In this document: positions 16,817 to 26,649 of the stretch, one piece after another | Layout of the letters: each line of letters opens with the position of its first letter | Position numbering within the stretch: the first letter of the stretch is position 1 | From: Pseudomonas sp. GM21 | Lineage (GTDB): Bacteria > Pseudomonadota > Gammaproteobacteria > Pseudomonadales > Pseudomonadaceae | NCBI RefSeq assembly: GCF_000282215.1 | Contig: NZ_AKJS01000085.1 | Location: 1 to 62,659 of the forward strand | Direction: 5' to 3' | DNA length: 62,659 bases | The notes under the pieces: model-generated | Seen by the model: the letters and a program-made list of their open reading frames with translations, nothing else | Told to the model about the DNA's origin: nothing | Database searches by the model: none | Program-made: the position numbers and the translations under genes

Positions 16817-18796
16817 TCATTTACCCCGGATCAAACGTCGCAAGGCAAATCGGTTTGGATGACAGGCTTCGGCCACTGCTCTGGGCACAGGCAGTGGTTC
16901 GTCATCCAGCCACGCAGCCAGCAACTCGCCCGACAGCGGCGCGGTGATCAGCCCTCGTGAACCATGGCCGCTGTTGACGTACAAACCGTCCAGCCATGGG
17001 CAAGGGATGTCCGGGGTTTGCCGGGCATCCTTGCTCAGGGCGATGTAGGCGTCGGCGAAAGCCTGGCTATCGGCCATGGGGCCGACAATCGGCAAGTAAT
17101 CAGGGCTGGTGCAGCGAAAGGCCGCGCGACCTTCAAGTGCTTCAGGTTGCAAGGTGTCTGCGCCAAGCCGAGCAACCAGGTCCTGCGAAATTTCTTCAAG
17201 CATGTGCAGGTTGCCGGCATGTTCGGCTGCCGTTGGCGTCAGGTCATCGTTGTTGAAATCGAAACTGGCGCCCAGCGTGTGTTCACCCAAGCGCGCCGGG
17301 GCGACATAACCTTCGGCGCAGACGACGGTGCTCAGGCTTTGGCTCTCAGGTGTCTGTTGCAGGCGAGTAATTTGCCCGCGAATCCGTTTGAGCGGAAGCT
17401 CGCTGCTATATGGGAAGCGCTTGATCTCGGCTGCGCCGGCGAGCACCACGACGGGAGCGTCAGCCAATAATGATGCGCCATCCCAGGCTTGCCAGTGCCC
17501 GTCGACACGGCGCAGTTCCAGCACATCGCGATGGGTAAGAATCTGGATATTCGGATGCTTCGCTTGCCAGTGGCACAGGGCGGGCGGATGCACCCAACCA
17601 CCTTCGGGGTAAAACAGACCGCCCGAGTGCAGCGCGATACCGGCGCGTATCTCGGCGTTTTCTCGATCCAGGACGTGCAGCAGGTCCTCGGGGAACGCCG
17701 CCGCCAACTGCGCCTGACGCTCCGCTTCCTTGGCATTGAAGGCAAGTTGCAAGACCCCGCAACCGTCCCAGTCGACACCGCGCTGCAAATGTTCGAGCAA
17801 GCGCCGCGTGTATCCAAAACCGCTGACGATCAACTGAGACAATGCGGTGCCATGGGCCGAAAGCTTGAGGTACAAAACACCTTGTGGATTGCCCGAGGCT
17901 TCTTGCGCCAGCGCGTCATGGCGCTCCAGCAAACTGACCTGCCAGCCCCGTGTGGCGAGGCTGGCGGCCGTGGCGCATCCGGCCAGACCGGCACCAATTA
18001 CCAAGGCTCGACGTTCGCCATTCGATGGTCTCGGTCGAGCAAACCAGGGTTTTGCAGCAACTAGTGCCTCGGGGTCTTCGGGCCAGCCAAGGAACACACC
18101 CCGCAGGATTTCCCACTTGTGGCCAATGCCCGGTGTGCGCTTCATCTTGAAACCTGCCGCGTTCAGCAGCCGGCGCACCCAACCGGTGCTGGTGAATGTG
18201 CTGATGGTCGAGCCAGGCGCTGCCAGCCGTGCCAGCTCGGCAAACAGTTCGGCGGTCCACATGTCGGGGTTTTTCGCCGGGGCGAAACCATCGAGAAACC
18301 AGGCGTCAACCTGCGCGTCCAGTTGCGGCAACTGCTCCAGCGCATCGCCAATCAGCAAGGTCAGTATCACGCGGCCGTTGTCCAGGACCAGTCGCTGGAA
18401 GCCTTGATGGATCGCCACGTACTGCGCGAGCAATGGATCGGCGAACTGTTTGAGTTCTGGCCATAACGCCAGCGCCCGTTGCAGATCGGGCAAACTCAGC
18501 GGGTATTTTTCAACGCTGACAAAGTGCAGTCGCGCACCCGGCACCGCATGCTGTTCAAACAATTGCCAGGCGCACAGGAAATTCAATCCGGTACCAAAAC
18601 CGGTCTCGCCAATGACCAGTCGACCACCGTCCGGCAACGCAGCAAAGCGTTCACGCAAACCGTTCTGCTCAAGGAACACATAGAGGGTTTCTTCAAGGCC
18701 CGACTTGTCCGAAAAATACACGTCGTCGAACACCCGCGAATAGGGGCGACCCTGGTCGTCCCAGTCGAGTTGGGCGTGAGGCAGTACAGGTTTCAT
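16817..18796 (-). CDS. mnmC: Bifunctional tRNA mnm5s2U34 enzyme MnmC
   Basis: A 659-residue fusion. The N-terminal MnmD methyltransferase (about 1-250) has the SAM motif IGETGFGTGLNFL and the catalytic-loop segment WFLDGFAPAKNPDMW. The C-terminal FAD oxidoreductase (about 260-640) begins at ALVIGAGLAGCATAASLA. Together they convert cmnm5(s2)U34 to nm5 and then mnm5(s2)U34 in the wobble position of several tRNAs. Full length and both modules look intact. It converges with the NEL gene, leaving 6 bases between the stops. Confidence 0.95.
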   Translation of the reverse strand: MKPVLPHAQLDWDDQGRPYSRVFDDVYFSDKSGLEETLYVFLEQNGLRERFAALPDGGRLVIGETGFGTGLNFLCAWQLFEQHAVPGARLHFVSVEKYPLSLPDLQRALALWPELKQFADPLLAQYVAIHQGFQRLVLDNGRVILTLLIGDALEQLPQLDAQVDAWFLDGFAPAKNPDMWTAELFAELARLAAPGSTISTFTSTGWVRRLLNAAGFKMKRTPGIGHKWEILRGVFLGWPEDPEALVAAKPWFARPRPSNGERRALVIGAGLAGCATAASLATRGWQVSLLERHDALAQEASGNPQGVLYLKLSAHGTALSQLIVSGFGYTRRLLEHLQRGVDWDGCGVLQLAFNAKEAERQAQLAAAFPEDLLHVLDRENAEIRAGIALHSGGLFYPEGGWVHPPALCHWQAKHPNIQILTHRDVLELRRVDGHWQAWDGASLLADAPVVVLAGAAEIKRFPYSSELPLKRIRGQITRLQQTPESQSLSTVVCAEGYVAPARLGEHTLGASFDFNNDDLTPTAAEHAGNLHMLEEISQDLVARLGADTLQPEALEGRAAFRCTSPDYLPIVGPMADSQAFADAYIALSKDARQTPDIPCPWLDGLYVNSGHGSRGLITAPLSGELLAAWLDDEPLPVPRAVAEACHPNRFALRRLIRGK

Positions 18797-18925
18797 GGCA
18801 GGCTCGGCAACGGCAAGGTCGCCATTCTAGCCCCCTCGCCACAAAAGCCCACACTGTGGGGAATTTCTCTGCGTGCTATCGGCCCAATCCGCTAGTCTTG
18901 ATCAATCTGGAAAGGGAGCCGTCCA

Positions 18926-20440
18926 ATGTTTGAATCCGCTGAAATCGGTCACGCCATCGACAAAGAAACCTATGACGCCGAGGTGCCGGCGCTGCGCGAA
19001 GCGTTGCTTGAAGCGCAGTTCGAACTTCAGCAGCAAAAGCGTTTCCCGGTGATCATTCTGATCAATGGCATCGAAGGCGCCGGCAAGGGCGAGACGGTCA
19101 AGTTGCTCAATGAATGGATGGACCCGCGTCTGATCGAGGTCCGTACCTTCGACCAGCAGACGGATGAGGAACTGGCGCGACCTCCGGCCTGGCGTTATTG
19201 GCGGATGCTGCCGGCCGCGGGTCGCATGGGGATTTTCTTCGGTAACTGGTATAGCCAGATGCTGCAAGGCCGGGTTCATGGCCTGTTCAAAGACGCCGTG
19301 ATGGATCAGGCGATCAACCAGTCCGAGCGTTTTGAAAAGATGCTGTGCGATGAAGGCGCGCTGATTTTCAAGTTCTGGTTCCACCTTTCCAAAAAACAGA
19401 TGAAGGGGCGACTCAAGGCCCTGGCCGACGATCCGCTGCACAGCTGGCGCATCAGTCCGCTGGACTGGCAACAATCCGAGACCTACGACAAATTCGTGAA
19501 ATACGGCGAGCGTGTGTTGCGCCGTACCAGTCGTGACTACGCGCCGTGGCATGTGATTGAAGGGTTGGACGCCAATTACCGCAGCCTGGCGGTGGGCAAG
19601 ATCCTGCTGGAAGGTCTGCAAACTGCGCTGAAACGCCCCGATGTCCATCCCGACAAGGTCAATGCCGCGCCTCTGCCGATCCATATCGATCAGTTCAACC
19701 TGCTCGACAGTCTCGACTTGAACCTGCGCCTGGACAAGGACGATTACGAAGAACAACTGATTACCGAACAGGCGCGATTCTCGGGCCTGATGCGCGACAA
19801 ACGCATGCGTCAGCATGCTTTGATAGCGGTGTTCGAAGGCAACGATGCGGCGGGCAAGGGCGGGGCGATCCGGCGGGTCGCGGCGGCGCTCGATCCGCGC
19901 CAGTACAGTATCGTGCCGATTGCCGCGCCGACCGAAGAGGAGCGGGCGCAGCCGTATCTATGGCGGTTCTGGCGCCACCTTCCGGCCAAGGGAAAATTCA
20001 CCGTTTTTGATCGCTCCTGGTACGGGCGAGTACTGGTGGAGCGCGTCGAAGGCTTCTGCCCGCCGACGGACTGGCTGCGGGCCTACAGCGAGATCAACGA
20101 CTTCGAAGAACAGATTTCCGATTCGGGTGTCATCGTGGTCAAGTTCTGGATGGCCATCGATAAGCAAACACAACTGGAGCGTTTCCAGGCCCGGGAAGAA
20201 ATTCCCTTCAAGCGTTTCAAGATTACCGAAGACGATTGGCGCAATCGCGACAAGTGGGACGCTTACCGCGCGGCTGTGGTTGACATGGTCGATCGCACCA
20301 GCACTGAAATCTCATCCTGGACGCTGGTTGAGGCCAATGACAAGCGCTGGGCGCGGGTCAAAGTCCTACGCACGATCAATCGGGCGCTGGAAACCGCGTT
20401 TGAAAAGTCCGACAAGAAGGCCAGAAATCACAAGAACTGA
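18926..20440 (+). CDS. pap: Polyphosphate:AMP phosphotransferase (PPK2 class II, tandem domains)
   Basis: A 504-residue protein made of two PPK2 modules. The first has Walker A INGIEGAGKGET near residue 50 and a lid segment RPPAWRYWR. The second has Walker A FEGNDAAGKGG near 305 and RAQPYLWRFWRHLP, with DRSWYGRVLVERVEGF. Tandem PPK2 proteins of this length are Pap enzymes, which phosphorylate AMP to ADP with polyphosphate. Start ATG 18926 with GGGAG upstream. Cytoplasmic, monocistronic in appearance. Confidence 0.93.
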   Translation: MFESAEIGHAIDKETYDAEVPALREALLEAQFELQQQKRFPVIILINGIEGAGKGETVKLLNEWMDPRLIEVRTFDQQTDEELARPPAWRYWRMLPAAGRMGIFFGNWYSQMLQGRVHGLFKDAVMDQAINQSERFEKMLCDEGALIFKFWFHLSKKQMKGRLKALADDPLHSWRISPLDWQQSETYDKFVKYGERVLRRTSRDYAPWHVIEGLDANYRSLAVGKILLEGLQTALKRPDVHPDKVNAAPLPIHIDQFNLLDSLDLNLRLDKDDYEEQLITEQARFSGLMRDKRMRQHALIAVFEGNDAAGKGGAIRRVAAALDPRQYSIVPIAAPTEEERAQPYLWRFWRHLPAKGKFTVFDRSWYGRVLVERVEGFCPPTDWLRAYSEINDFEEQISDSGVIVVKFWMAIDKQTQLERFQAREEIPFKRFKITEDDWRNRDKWDAYRAAVVDMVDRTSTEISSWTLVEANDKRWARVKVLRTINRALETAFEKSDKKARNHKN

Positions 20441-20542
20441 GTCGATGGTTACGCATACGCGGGATGAATGATTGTCGCGGTCGGTTATGAGGTGGACTTA
20501 TGCTCGATCCACTCTCAACCGATAACAACAATGAGGTATGCC

Positions 20543-21727
20543 ATGCGTGAAGTGGTGATCGTCGACAGCGTGCGGACCGGCCTGGCCAAATCCTTTCGCG
20601 GCAAGTTCAATCAGACCCGGCCAGATGATATGGCTGCGCATTGTGTCGACTCTTTGTTGGCACGTAATGGCATCGACCCGGCCAGCGTCGAGGACTGCAT
20701 CGTCGGTGCGGGCTCCAACGAAGGCGCACAGGGCTATAACATCGGTCGAAATGTCGCCGTGTTGTCGCGCTTGGGTATCGGCGCCGCCGGCATGACCCTG
20801 AACCGCTTTTGCTCCTCGGGCTTGCAGGCGATTGCCATCGCCGCCAACCAGATTGCTTCGGGGTGCAGCGACATCATCGTTGCCGGTGGCGTCGAGTCCA
20901 TCAGCCTGACGATGAAAAGCGTCAATACCGATAACCTGATCAACCCGCTGCTGAAGGAACAGGTGCCGGGCATCTACTTCCCGATGGGCCAGACCGCCGA
21001 AATCGTCGCGCGTCGTTACAACGTCAGCCGTGAAGCGCAAGACCTGTACGCCCTGCAAAGTCAGCAGCGCACCGCTCAGGCTCAGGCCGCCGGGTTGTTC
21101 GATGATGAAATCGTGCCGATGGCGGTGAAGTACCGGGTTGAAGACAAGACCACCGGGCAGATTCAAATCCTCGATGGCATCGTCGATCGCGACGACTGCA
21201 ACCGCCCGGACACCACGCTGGAAAGTCTGGCGGGCTTGAAACCGGTATTCGCCGAAGACGGTTCGGTCACGGCAGGCAACTCTTCACAGCTGTCCGACGG
21301 GGCGTCGATGACGCTGGTGATGAGCCTGGAAAAAGCGCTGGAGCTGGGATTGAAGCCCAAGGCGTTCTTCCGTGGTTTCACGGTCGCCGGGTGCGAGCCG
21401 GATGAGATGGGCATCGGGCCGGTGTTCTCGGTGCCGAAGCTGCTCAAGGCCGAGGGGTTGCAGATTGCCGACATTGATCTGTGGGAACTCAACGAAGCGT
21501 TTGCCTCGCAGTGCCTGTACAGCCGCAACCGGCTGGAGATCGATAACGAGAAGTACAACGTCAATGGTGGTTCGATCTCCATCGGGCACCCATTCGGCAT
21601 GACCGGTTCACGTCAGGTCGGGCATCTCGTGCGGGAATTGCAGCGGCGCAAACTGCGTTACGGCATCGTCACCATGTGCGTGGGTGGCGGGATGGGCGCG
21701 ACTGGGTTGTTTGAGGCGGTGCGTTAA
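20543..21727 (+). CDS. Acetyl-CoA C-acyltransferase (thiolase)
   Basis: A 394-residue thiolase from ATG 20543 (GAGGTATGCC upstream). The nucleophilic Cys is in NRFCSSGLQA (about residue 92), the His in GHPFGMTGSR, and the second Cys in CVGGGMGATG. This is the biosynthetic/degradative thiolase fold joining or cleaving acyl-CoA and acetyl-CoA. No fadB-like partner is adjacent, so its pathway (beta-oxidation or acetoacetyl-CoA formation) cannot be fixed. The open frame extends upstream to 20468 without a plausible start. Confidence 0.9.
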   Translation: MREVVIVDSVRTGLAKSFRGKFNQTRPDDMAAHCVDSLLARNGIDPASVEDCIVGAGSNEGAQGYNIGRNVAVLSRLGIGAAGMTLNRFCSSGLQAIAIAANQIASGCSDIIVAGGVESISLTMKSVNTDNLINPLLKEQVPGIYFPMGQTAEIVARRYNVSREAQDLYALQSQQRTAQAQAAGLFDDEIVPMAVKYRVEDKTTGQIQILDGIVDRDDCNRPDTTLESLAGLKPVFAEDGSVTAGNSSQLSDGASMTLVMSLEKALELGLKPKAFFRGFTVAGCEPDEMGIGPVFSVPKLLKAEGLQIADIDLWELNEAFASQCLYSRNRLEIDNEKYNVNGGSISIGHPFGMTGSRQVGHLVRELQRRKLRYGIVTMCVGGGMGATGLFEAVR

Positions 21728-21760
21728 GCCTTGAATAGTTGAGTTGTCTGATTAATCGCT

Positions 21761-21824
21761 TTCGCGAGCAGGCTCGCTCCCACAGTTGATCGCATTCCAA
21801 TGTGGGAGCGAGCCTGCTCGCGAA
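21761..21824. repeat. REP doublet ('gcgagcaggctcgctccc' type)
   Basis: Inverted arms 21761-21784 and 21801-21824, exact reverse complements with a 16-base spacer. They occupy part of the 301-base gap 21728-22028. I see nothing else definite in that gap apart from the likely promoter of the EamA gene. Confidence 0.85.
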
Positions 21825-22028
21825 GGCAGCGCCTCGGTTAATCGGCGGGCACATAAAATCCGCATCCGCTCGATATACACCCGAATCTCCCGCTCCGCCG
21901 TCTGCGGACGATCAAACGATGCTGCGACCTGCACAGTTTCATTCGCGCCTGCTCGCCAACTGTCCCTGTGTGCCAGACGCCTCTGCGCCTAGAATGACGC
22001 TTCTTGCCATCTGGCTGTTGGGGTTCGC

Positions 22029-22988
22029 ATGCACATTTCATCCGGTCGCTGGGTCTACGGTCTGTTTCTGGCCTTGCTGACTGCGCTGTTGTGGGGAATC
22101 CTGCCGATCAAACTCAAGCAAGTGCTGCTGGTGATGGACCCGGTGACCGTCACCTGGTTTCGCCTGATCGTGTCCGGTGGGTGCCTGTTTGTGTATCTGG
22201 CGGCGACCCGGCGTTTGCCGAGTCGCAAAGTCCTCGGCCCGCGGGGTGGCTGGCTGGTGTTGATGGCGGTGCTCGGTCTGGTCGGCAACTACGTGCTGTA
22301 CTTGATGGGCTTGAATCTGCTCAGCGCCGGGACCGCACAATTGGTGGTGCAGATGGGCCCGATCATGTTGCTGATCGCCAGTCTGTTTGTGTTCAAGGAA
22401 CGTTTCAGCGTGGGGCAGGGGATTGGCCTGTTGGTGCTGCTGATCGGGTTCGCACTGTTCTTCAATCAGCGCCTGGCCGAGCTGCTCACTTCGCTGACCG
22501 ATTACACCACCGGCGTGCTGTTGGTGTTGCTGGCGTCCACGGTCTGGACCTTCTACGCCTTGGGGCAGAAGCAATTGCTGACGGTGTGGAATTCGCTGCA
22601 GGTCATGATGGTGATCTACCTGTTCTGCGCGTTGCTGCTGACACCGTGGGTGCATCCACTTGAGGCGTTGCAACTGAGCCCGCTGCAAGGCTGGTTGCTG
22701 CTGGCATGCTGCATGAATACGCTGATCGCCTATGGCGCGTTTGCCGAAGCGCTGGCCCACTGGGAAGCGTCGCGGGTGAGTGCGACGCTGGCGATCACGC
22801 CGTTGGTGACCTTTGTCGCGGTGGCCATGGCCGCGTGGTTGTGGCCTGACTATGTGCATGCCGAGACGATCAACGGCTTGGGCTATGGCGGGGCGGTGCT
22901 GGTGGTGTTGGGGTCGGCGTTGGTGGCGTTGGGGCCTTCACTCATTGCAGGGCTCAAGGCACGCCGGGTTCGGATGGCAGCAGGTTAA
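22029..22988 (+). CDS. EamA/DMT family transporter
   Basis: A 319-residue protein with ten predicted membrane segments arranged as two EamA repeats (about 10-140 and 155-300). Conserved features are LLWGILPIKLK at the start, GTAQLVVQMGPIMLLIASLFVFKE at the end of repeat 1 and RVSATLAITPLVTFVAVAMAAWL in repeat 2. DMT members export small metabolites or amino acids; the substrate is not predictable here. Start ATG 22029 is the first plausible one. Stands alone between REP elements. Confidence 0.85.
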   Translation: MHISSGRWVYGLFLALLTALLWGILPIKLKQVLLVMDPVTVTWFRLIVSGGCLFVYLAATRRLPSRKVLGPRGGWLVLMAVLGLVGNYVLYLMGLNLLSAGTAQLVVQMGPIMLLIASLFVFKERFSVGQGIGLLVLLIGFALFFNQRLAELLTSLTDYTTGVLLVLLASTVWTFYALGQKQLLTVWNSLQVMMVIYLFCALLLTPWVHPLEALQLSPLQGWLLLACCMNTLIAYGAFAEALAHWEASRVSATLAITPLVTFVAVAMAAWLWPDYVHAETINGLGYGGAVLVVLGSALVALGPSLIAGLKARRVRMAAG

Positions 22989-23002
22989 CCTGCGTTATCG
23001 TT

Positions 23003-23086
23003 CTTCGCGAGCAAGCCCAGTCCCACATTCAACCGTATTCCCCTAAAAGGACTCGGTGAAATGTGGGAGCGGGCTTGCTCGCGAAG
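23003..23086. repeat. REP doublet
   Basis: Arms 23003-23027 (cttcgcgagcaagcccagtc...) and 23061-23086, complementary with one or two mismatches. They lie between the convergent EamA and fumC genes, a usual place for REP pairs. Confidence 0.8.
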
Positions 23087-23110
23087 ACTGACTGTCAGGC
23101 GCTACAAATC

Positions 23111-24505
23111 TCAGCCCTTGGCCCCAGCCTCCAGCATATTCTCCGGCCGCACCCAGGCATCAAACTCTTCATCCGTCAGATACCCCAGCTGCAACGCCGC
23201 CTCCCGCAACGTCAGGCCTTCGGCGTAAGCCTTCTTGGCAATCTCCGCTGATTTGTCATAGCCGATGTGCGGGTTCAGCGCTGTCACCAGCATCAACCCC
23301 CGCTCCAGATGCTCAGCCATTTTTTCTGCATCCGGTTCCAGACCGGCAATGCAGTGCTGCTGGAAGTTGCTGCAACCATCCCCCAGCAGGCGGATCGATT
23401 GCAGCAGGTTGTGAATAATCACCGGTTTGAACACGTTCAATTGCAGATGCCCCTGACTTGCCGCGAACCCAATGGCGACGTCATTGCCCAGGACCTGACA
23501 CGCCAGCATCGACAGCGCCTCGCACTGCGTCGGATTGACCTTGCCCGGCATGATTGAGCTGCCCGGTTCATTGGCTGGCAATTTCACCTCGGCGAAACCG
23601 GCCCGGGGACCGGAGCCCAGCACGCGCAGGTCGTTGGCGATTTTCATCAGGGTTACCGCCAGGGTCTTCAGCGCGCCGGAAAGTGTCGTCAACGGTTCAT
23701 GACCGGCCAGTGCGGCGAATTTGTTCGGCGCGGTGACGAAGGGCAGACCGGAGAGGGCGGCCAGTTCGGCAGCAATGGCTTCGCCGAAACCGTGAGGCGA
23801 ATTCAGGCCCGTGCCGACGGCGGTGCCGCCCTGGGCCAGTTCACACACGTCAGGCAGCGCGCTGCGGATCGCCCGCTCGGCGTAATGCAGTTGCGCGACG
23901 AACGCCGAGACTTCCTGGCCGAAGGTGATCGGCGTAGCGTCCATCATGTGCGTTCGACCGGTCTTGACCAGTTTCATGTGGCGCGCCGCCAGCTCGGCCA
24001 ACCCGCCCGACAGTTCACTGATGGCCGGCAGCAAATGTTGCTGTACCGCTTGGGCTGCAGCGATGTGCATGGCGGTGGGGAAGCAGTCGTTGGAGCTCTG
24101 CGAGCGGTTGACGTGATCGTTAGGGTGCACGGGCAACTTGCCGCCGCGCGGGTTGCCAGCCAGCTCGTTGGCGCGACCGGCGATCACTTCGTTGACGTTC
24201 ATGTTGCTTTGGGTGCCGCTGCCGGTCTGCCAGACCACCAGCGGAAACTGGTCGTCGTGGGTGCCATCGAGCACTTCGTCGGCGGCCTGTTCGATCAACC
24301 TGGCGATGTCGGCGGGTATGTCGCCGTTACGGTCATTGACCCGCGCCGCGGCTTTTTTGATCAGCGCCAGGGCATGCAGCACCGCCAGCGGCATTTTTTC
24401 GTTGCCGATAGCGAAGTTGATCAGCGAGCGTTGCGTCTGAGCGCCCCAGTAGGCTTCATCCGGGACTTCCACCTGGCCAAGGCTGTCGGTTTCGATACGG
24501 CTCAT
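23111..24505 (-). CDS. fumC: Class II fumarate hydratase
   Basis: A 464-residue protein starting [15 protein letters not shown] at 24505 (AGGAG upstream; the frame also has a Met three codons earlier). The superfamily signature [13 protein letters not shown] is present, as are the [14 protein letters not shown] and [14 protein letters not shown] active-site segments. It interconverts fumarate and malate without an iron-sulfur cluster. In P. aeruginosa a fumC paralog also precedes the DUF2059-bolA block, matching the order here. Confidence 0.95.
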   Translation of the reverse strand: MSRIETDSLGQVEVPDEAYWGAQTQRSLINFAIGNEKMPLAVLHALALIKKAAARVNDRNGDIPADIARLIEQAADEVLDGTHDDQFPLVVWQTGSGTQSNMNVNEVIAGRANELAGNPRGGKLPVHPNDHVNRSQSSNDCFPTAMHIAAAQAVQQHLLPAISELSGGLAELAARHMKLVKTGRTHMMDATPITFGQEVSAFVAQLHYAERAIRSALPDVCELAQGGTAVGTGLNSPHGFGEAIAAELAALSGLPFVTAPNKFAALAGHEPLTTLSGALKTLAVTLMKIANDLRVLGSGPRAGFAEVKLPANEPGSSIMPGKVNPTQCEALSMLACQVLGNDVAIGFAASQGHLQLNVFKPVIIHNLLQSIRLLGDGCSNFQQHCIAGLEPDAEKMAEHLERGLMLVTALNPHIGYDKSAEIAKKAYAEGLTLREAALQLGYLTDEEFDAWVRPENMLEAGAKG

Positions 24506-24697
24506 CGTGCACACTCCTGTAGGTCTGATAGCGCAGTTTAGGCGCTGATCGGCAGCTGTGGTTCCATCTGACTGGTTTTTGCCCCTTCAACCCCTCTAAT
24601 TCAGGGCCGACAAGGCTTGGGGTTGAGCGACACACTTTTTTAGGCGCAGAATGGACGCCCTTGGGGTTTTACCTCGCCTGCTAGAAAAGGAAACTCG

Positions 24698-25219
24698 ATG
24701 ACTCGTCTTCGTGCCATCTGTACCGCGGTTGCACTGGTCTGCGCCAGCGGCCCAGTTTTTGCCGATACCGCCAGCCACAACGCCAGTGCCGAAGCTTTCC
24801 TGACCCTGGCGCACGCTGACAAATTGGGCACTCCGGTGTACATGCAAGTGCAGCAAATGTTCGCTCAGCGCTTTGCACAGACCAAAGCGCCTGAATCGAA
24901 AAAAGCCGTGCTGGAAACGTATCAGGCCAAAGCCAATACCGCGCTGGACCAAGCCATTGGCTGGAACAAGCTGAAGCCGGAAATGGTCAAGCTTTACACC
25001 TCCAACTTCAGTGAGTCCGAGCTCAAAGACCTGGTTGCGTTCTACCAGTCGCCACTGGGCAAGAAAGTCCTGGAAAAAATGCCACAGCTGACTCAGCAAT
25101 CGGCCCAGATGACTCAAGCCAAGCTGGAAAGTGCGGTGCCTGTGGTCAACAAGCTGCTGGCTGACATGACGGCCGAGCTGGAGCCTAAAGGCGCCGCTCC
25201 AGCCAAGAAAAAGCCTTAA
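24698..25219 (+). CDS. DUF2059 domain secreted protein
   Basis: A 173-residue protein with a signal peptide (cleavage near VFA/DTA). It is followed by a helical domain with the DUF2059 features: WNKLKPEMVKLYTSNFSE and LKDLVAFYQSPLGKKVLEK. The tail is Lys/Ala/Pro-rich. Function unknown; periplasmic by inference. Good ribosome site AAAAGGAAACTCG. It is followed 12 bases later by bolA, so the two probably share a message. Confidence 0.85.
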   Translation: MTRLRAICTAVALVCASGPVFADTASHNASAEAFLTLAHADKLGTPVYMQVQQMFAQRFAQTKAPESKKAVLETYQAKANTALDQAIGWNKLKPEMVKLYTSNFSESELKDLVAFYQSPLGKKVLEKMPQLTQQSAQMTQAKLESAVPVVNKLLADMTAELEPKGAAPAKKKP

Positions 25220-25231
25220 GCGGAGTTCGGT

Positions 25232-25531
25232 ATGACCATGCAACAACGCATTGAATCGACGCTGGGCCTGTTACAGCCGCAGCATCTGCAAGTGCTGGAT
25301 GAAAGCCACATGCACAGTCGTGGGTTGCAGACCCACTTCAAGGCCGTGGTGGTCAGCCAGCAGTTCGAAGGGCTGAACCGGGTCAAGCGTCATCAAAAGG
25401 TCTACGGCACGCTCGGCGAGCTGATGGGCGAGTTTCACGCGTTGGCGCTGCATACCTACACGCCTGAGGAATGGGCACAGATCGACGCGGCCCCGGCCTC
25501 ACCGACCTGTGCGGGCGGAGAGAGGCAGTAA
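25232..25531 (+). CDS. bolA: BolA family protein
   Basis: A 99-residue protein with the BolA fold: IESTLGLLQPQHLQVLDESH, then FKAVVVSQQFEGLNRVKRHQKVY and a helix with the conserved His in FHALALHTYTPEEW. BolA proteins act with monothiol glutaredoxins in iron-sulfur handling and influence cell shape and envelope genes. The start is 25232 or the second Met at 25238. A terminator hairpin follows about 100 bases downstream. Confidence 0.92.
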   Translation: MTMQQRIESTLGLLQPQHLQVLDESHMHSRGLQTHFKAVVVSQQFEGLNRVKRHQKVYGTLGELMGEFHALALHTYTPEEWAQIDAAPASPTCAGGERQ

Positions 25532-25535
25532 AAGC

Positions 25536-25612
25536 AGCTACAAGCTGCAAGCTGCAAGTTTGGGGGGCTACCTTGAGCTTGTAGCTCGAAGCTTGCCGCT
25601 TAAAGCTGCTCC
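25536..25612. repeat. AGCTTGCAAGCT-type repetitive inverted element
   Basis: Alternating 'agctacaagctgcaagctgcaag' on one side and 'cttgtagctcgaagcttgccgct' on the other form imperfect complementary arms. This is a third repeat type in the window, unlike the REP doublets. It lies between bolA and its terminator. Confidence 0.65.
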
Positions 25613-25629
25613 TTTGCTACAATCCGCAA

Positions 25630-25657
25630 CGCGCCGCTCACCCGGCGCGTTTTTTTT
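25630..25657 (+). terminator. Intrinsic terminator after bolA
   Basis: A 7-bp stem CGCGCCG (25630-25636) with CGGCGCG (25643-25649), a 6-base loop, and eight T from 25650. It separates the DUF2059-bolA unit from trhO. Confidence 0.88.
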
Positions 25658-25704
25658 CGCATCCGGTTCACCCCTTACGAGGGTAGCCACCTGGAGAATC
25701 ACCC

Positions 25705-26646
25705 ATGACACAACAGATTGTCGTGGCGGCACTGTATAAGTTCGTCACCCTGGAAGATTACGTCGCCCTGCGCGAGCCACTGCTGCAAGCAATGGTCGAC
25801 AACGGCATCAAAGGCACGCTGCTGATCGCCGAAGAAGGCATCAACGGCACCGTGTCCGGCAGTCGCGAAGGTATTGACGGGCTGATGGCGTGGCTCAAGA
25901 ACGACCCACGCATGGACGACATCGATCACAAAGAGTCGTACTGCGACGATCAGCCGTTCTATCGCACCAAGGTCAAGCTCAAGAAAGAAATCGTCACCCT
26001 CGGCGTTGAAGGCGTGGACCCGAACAAAAAGGTCGGCACTTACGTTGATCCTCAGGATTGGAATGCGCTGATCAGCGATCCTGAAGTGCTGTTGATTGAT
26101 ACCCGTAACGATTACGAAGTTTCGATCGGTACCTTCGAAGGCGCCATCGACCCGAAAACCACCAGTTTTCGCGAGTTTCCCGAGTACATCAAAGCCAACT
26201 TCGACCCGGCCGTACACAAGAAAGTCGCGATGTTCTGCACCGGTGGCATCCGCTGCGAGAAAGCGTCGAGCTACATGCTCAGCGAAGGCTTCGATGAGGT
26301 CTATCACCTCAAGGGTGGCATTCTGAAGTACCTCGAAGAGGTGCCGCAGGAAGAAACCAAATGGCAGGGCGACTGCTTTGTGTTCGATAACCGCGTGACC
26401 GTACGTCATGACCTCAGTGAAGGTGACTACGATCAATGTCATGCCTGCCGTACACCGATCAGCATCGAAGACCGCGCCTCCGAGCATTACGTGGCAGGCA
26501 TTAGCTGCCCGCATTGCTGGGATACGCTGAGCGAGAAGACCCGCCGCAGTGCCATTGATCGGCAGAAGCAGATTGAACTGGCCAAGGCTCGCAACTTGCC
26601 TCACCCGATCGGTTACAACTACAAGCAAACCCCTTCCGAGGCTTGA
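25705..26646 (+). CDS. trhO: tRNA uridine hydroxylase TrhO (YceA/UPF0176 rhodanese)
   Basis: A 313-residue protein. The N-terminal domain (about 1-100) is typical of the UPF0176 family ([27 protein letters not shown]). The central rhodanese domain (about 115-215) has the active-site loop [11 protein letters not shown] with catalytic Cys. The C-terminus holds two CxxC pairs (CHACRTP, CPHCWD) that look metal-binding. TrhO hydroxylates U34 in a subset of tRNAs, giving ho5U. Start ATG 25705 with GGAGAATCACCC. Confidence 0.92.
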   Translation: MTQQIVVAALYKFVTLEDYVALREPLLQAMVDNGIKGTLLIAEEGINGTVSGSREGIDGLMAWLKNDPRMDDIDHKESYCDDQPFYRTKVKLKKEIVTLGVEGVDPNKKVGTYVDPQDWNALISDPEVLLIDTRNDYEVSIGTFEGAIDPKTTSFREFPEYIKANFDPAVHKKVAMFCTGGIRCEKASSYMLSEGFDEVYHLKGGILKYLEEVPQEETKWQGDCFVFDNRVTVRHDLSEGDYDQCHACRTPISIEDRASEHYVAGISCPHCWDTLSEKTRRSAIDRQKQIELAKARNLPHPIGYNYKQTPSEA

Positions 26647-26649
26647 ATC

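Noticed and set aside
21761..21824. CRISPR-like repeats
   Set aside because: The repeats are inverted pairs scattered over the window, not direct repeats with regular spacers, and no cas genes are present.
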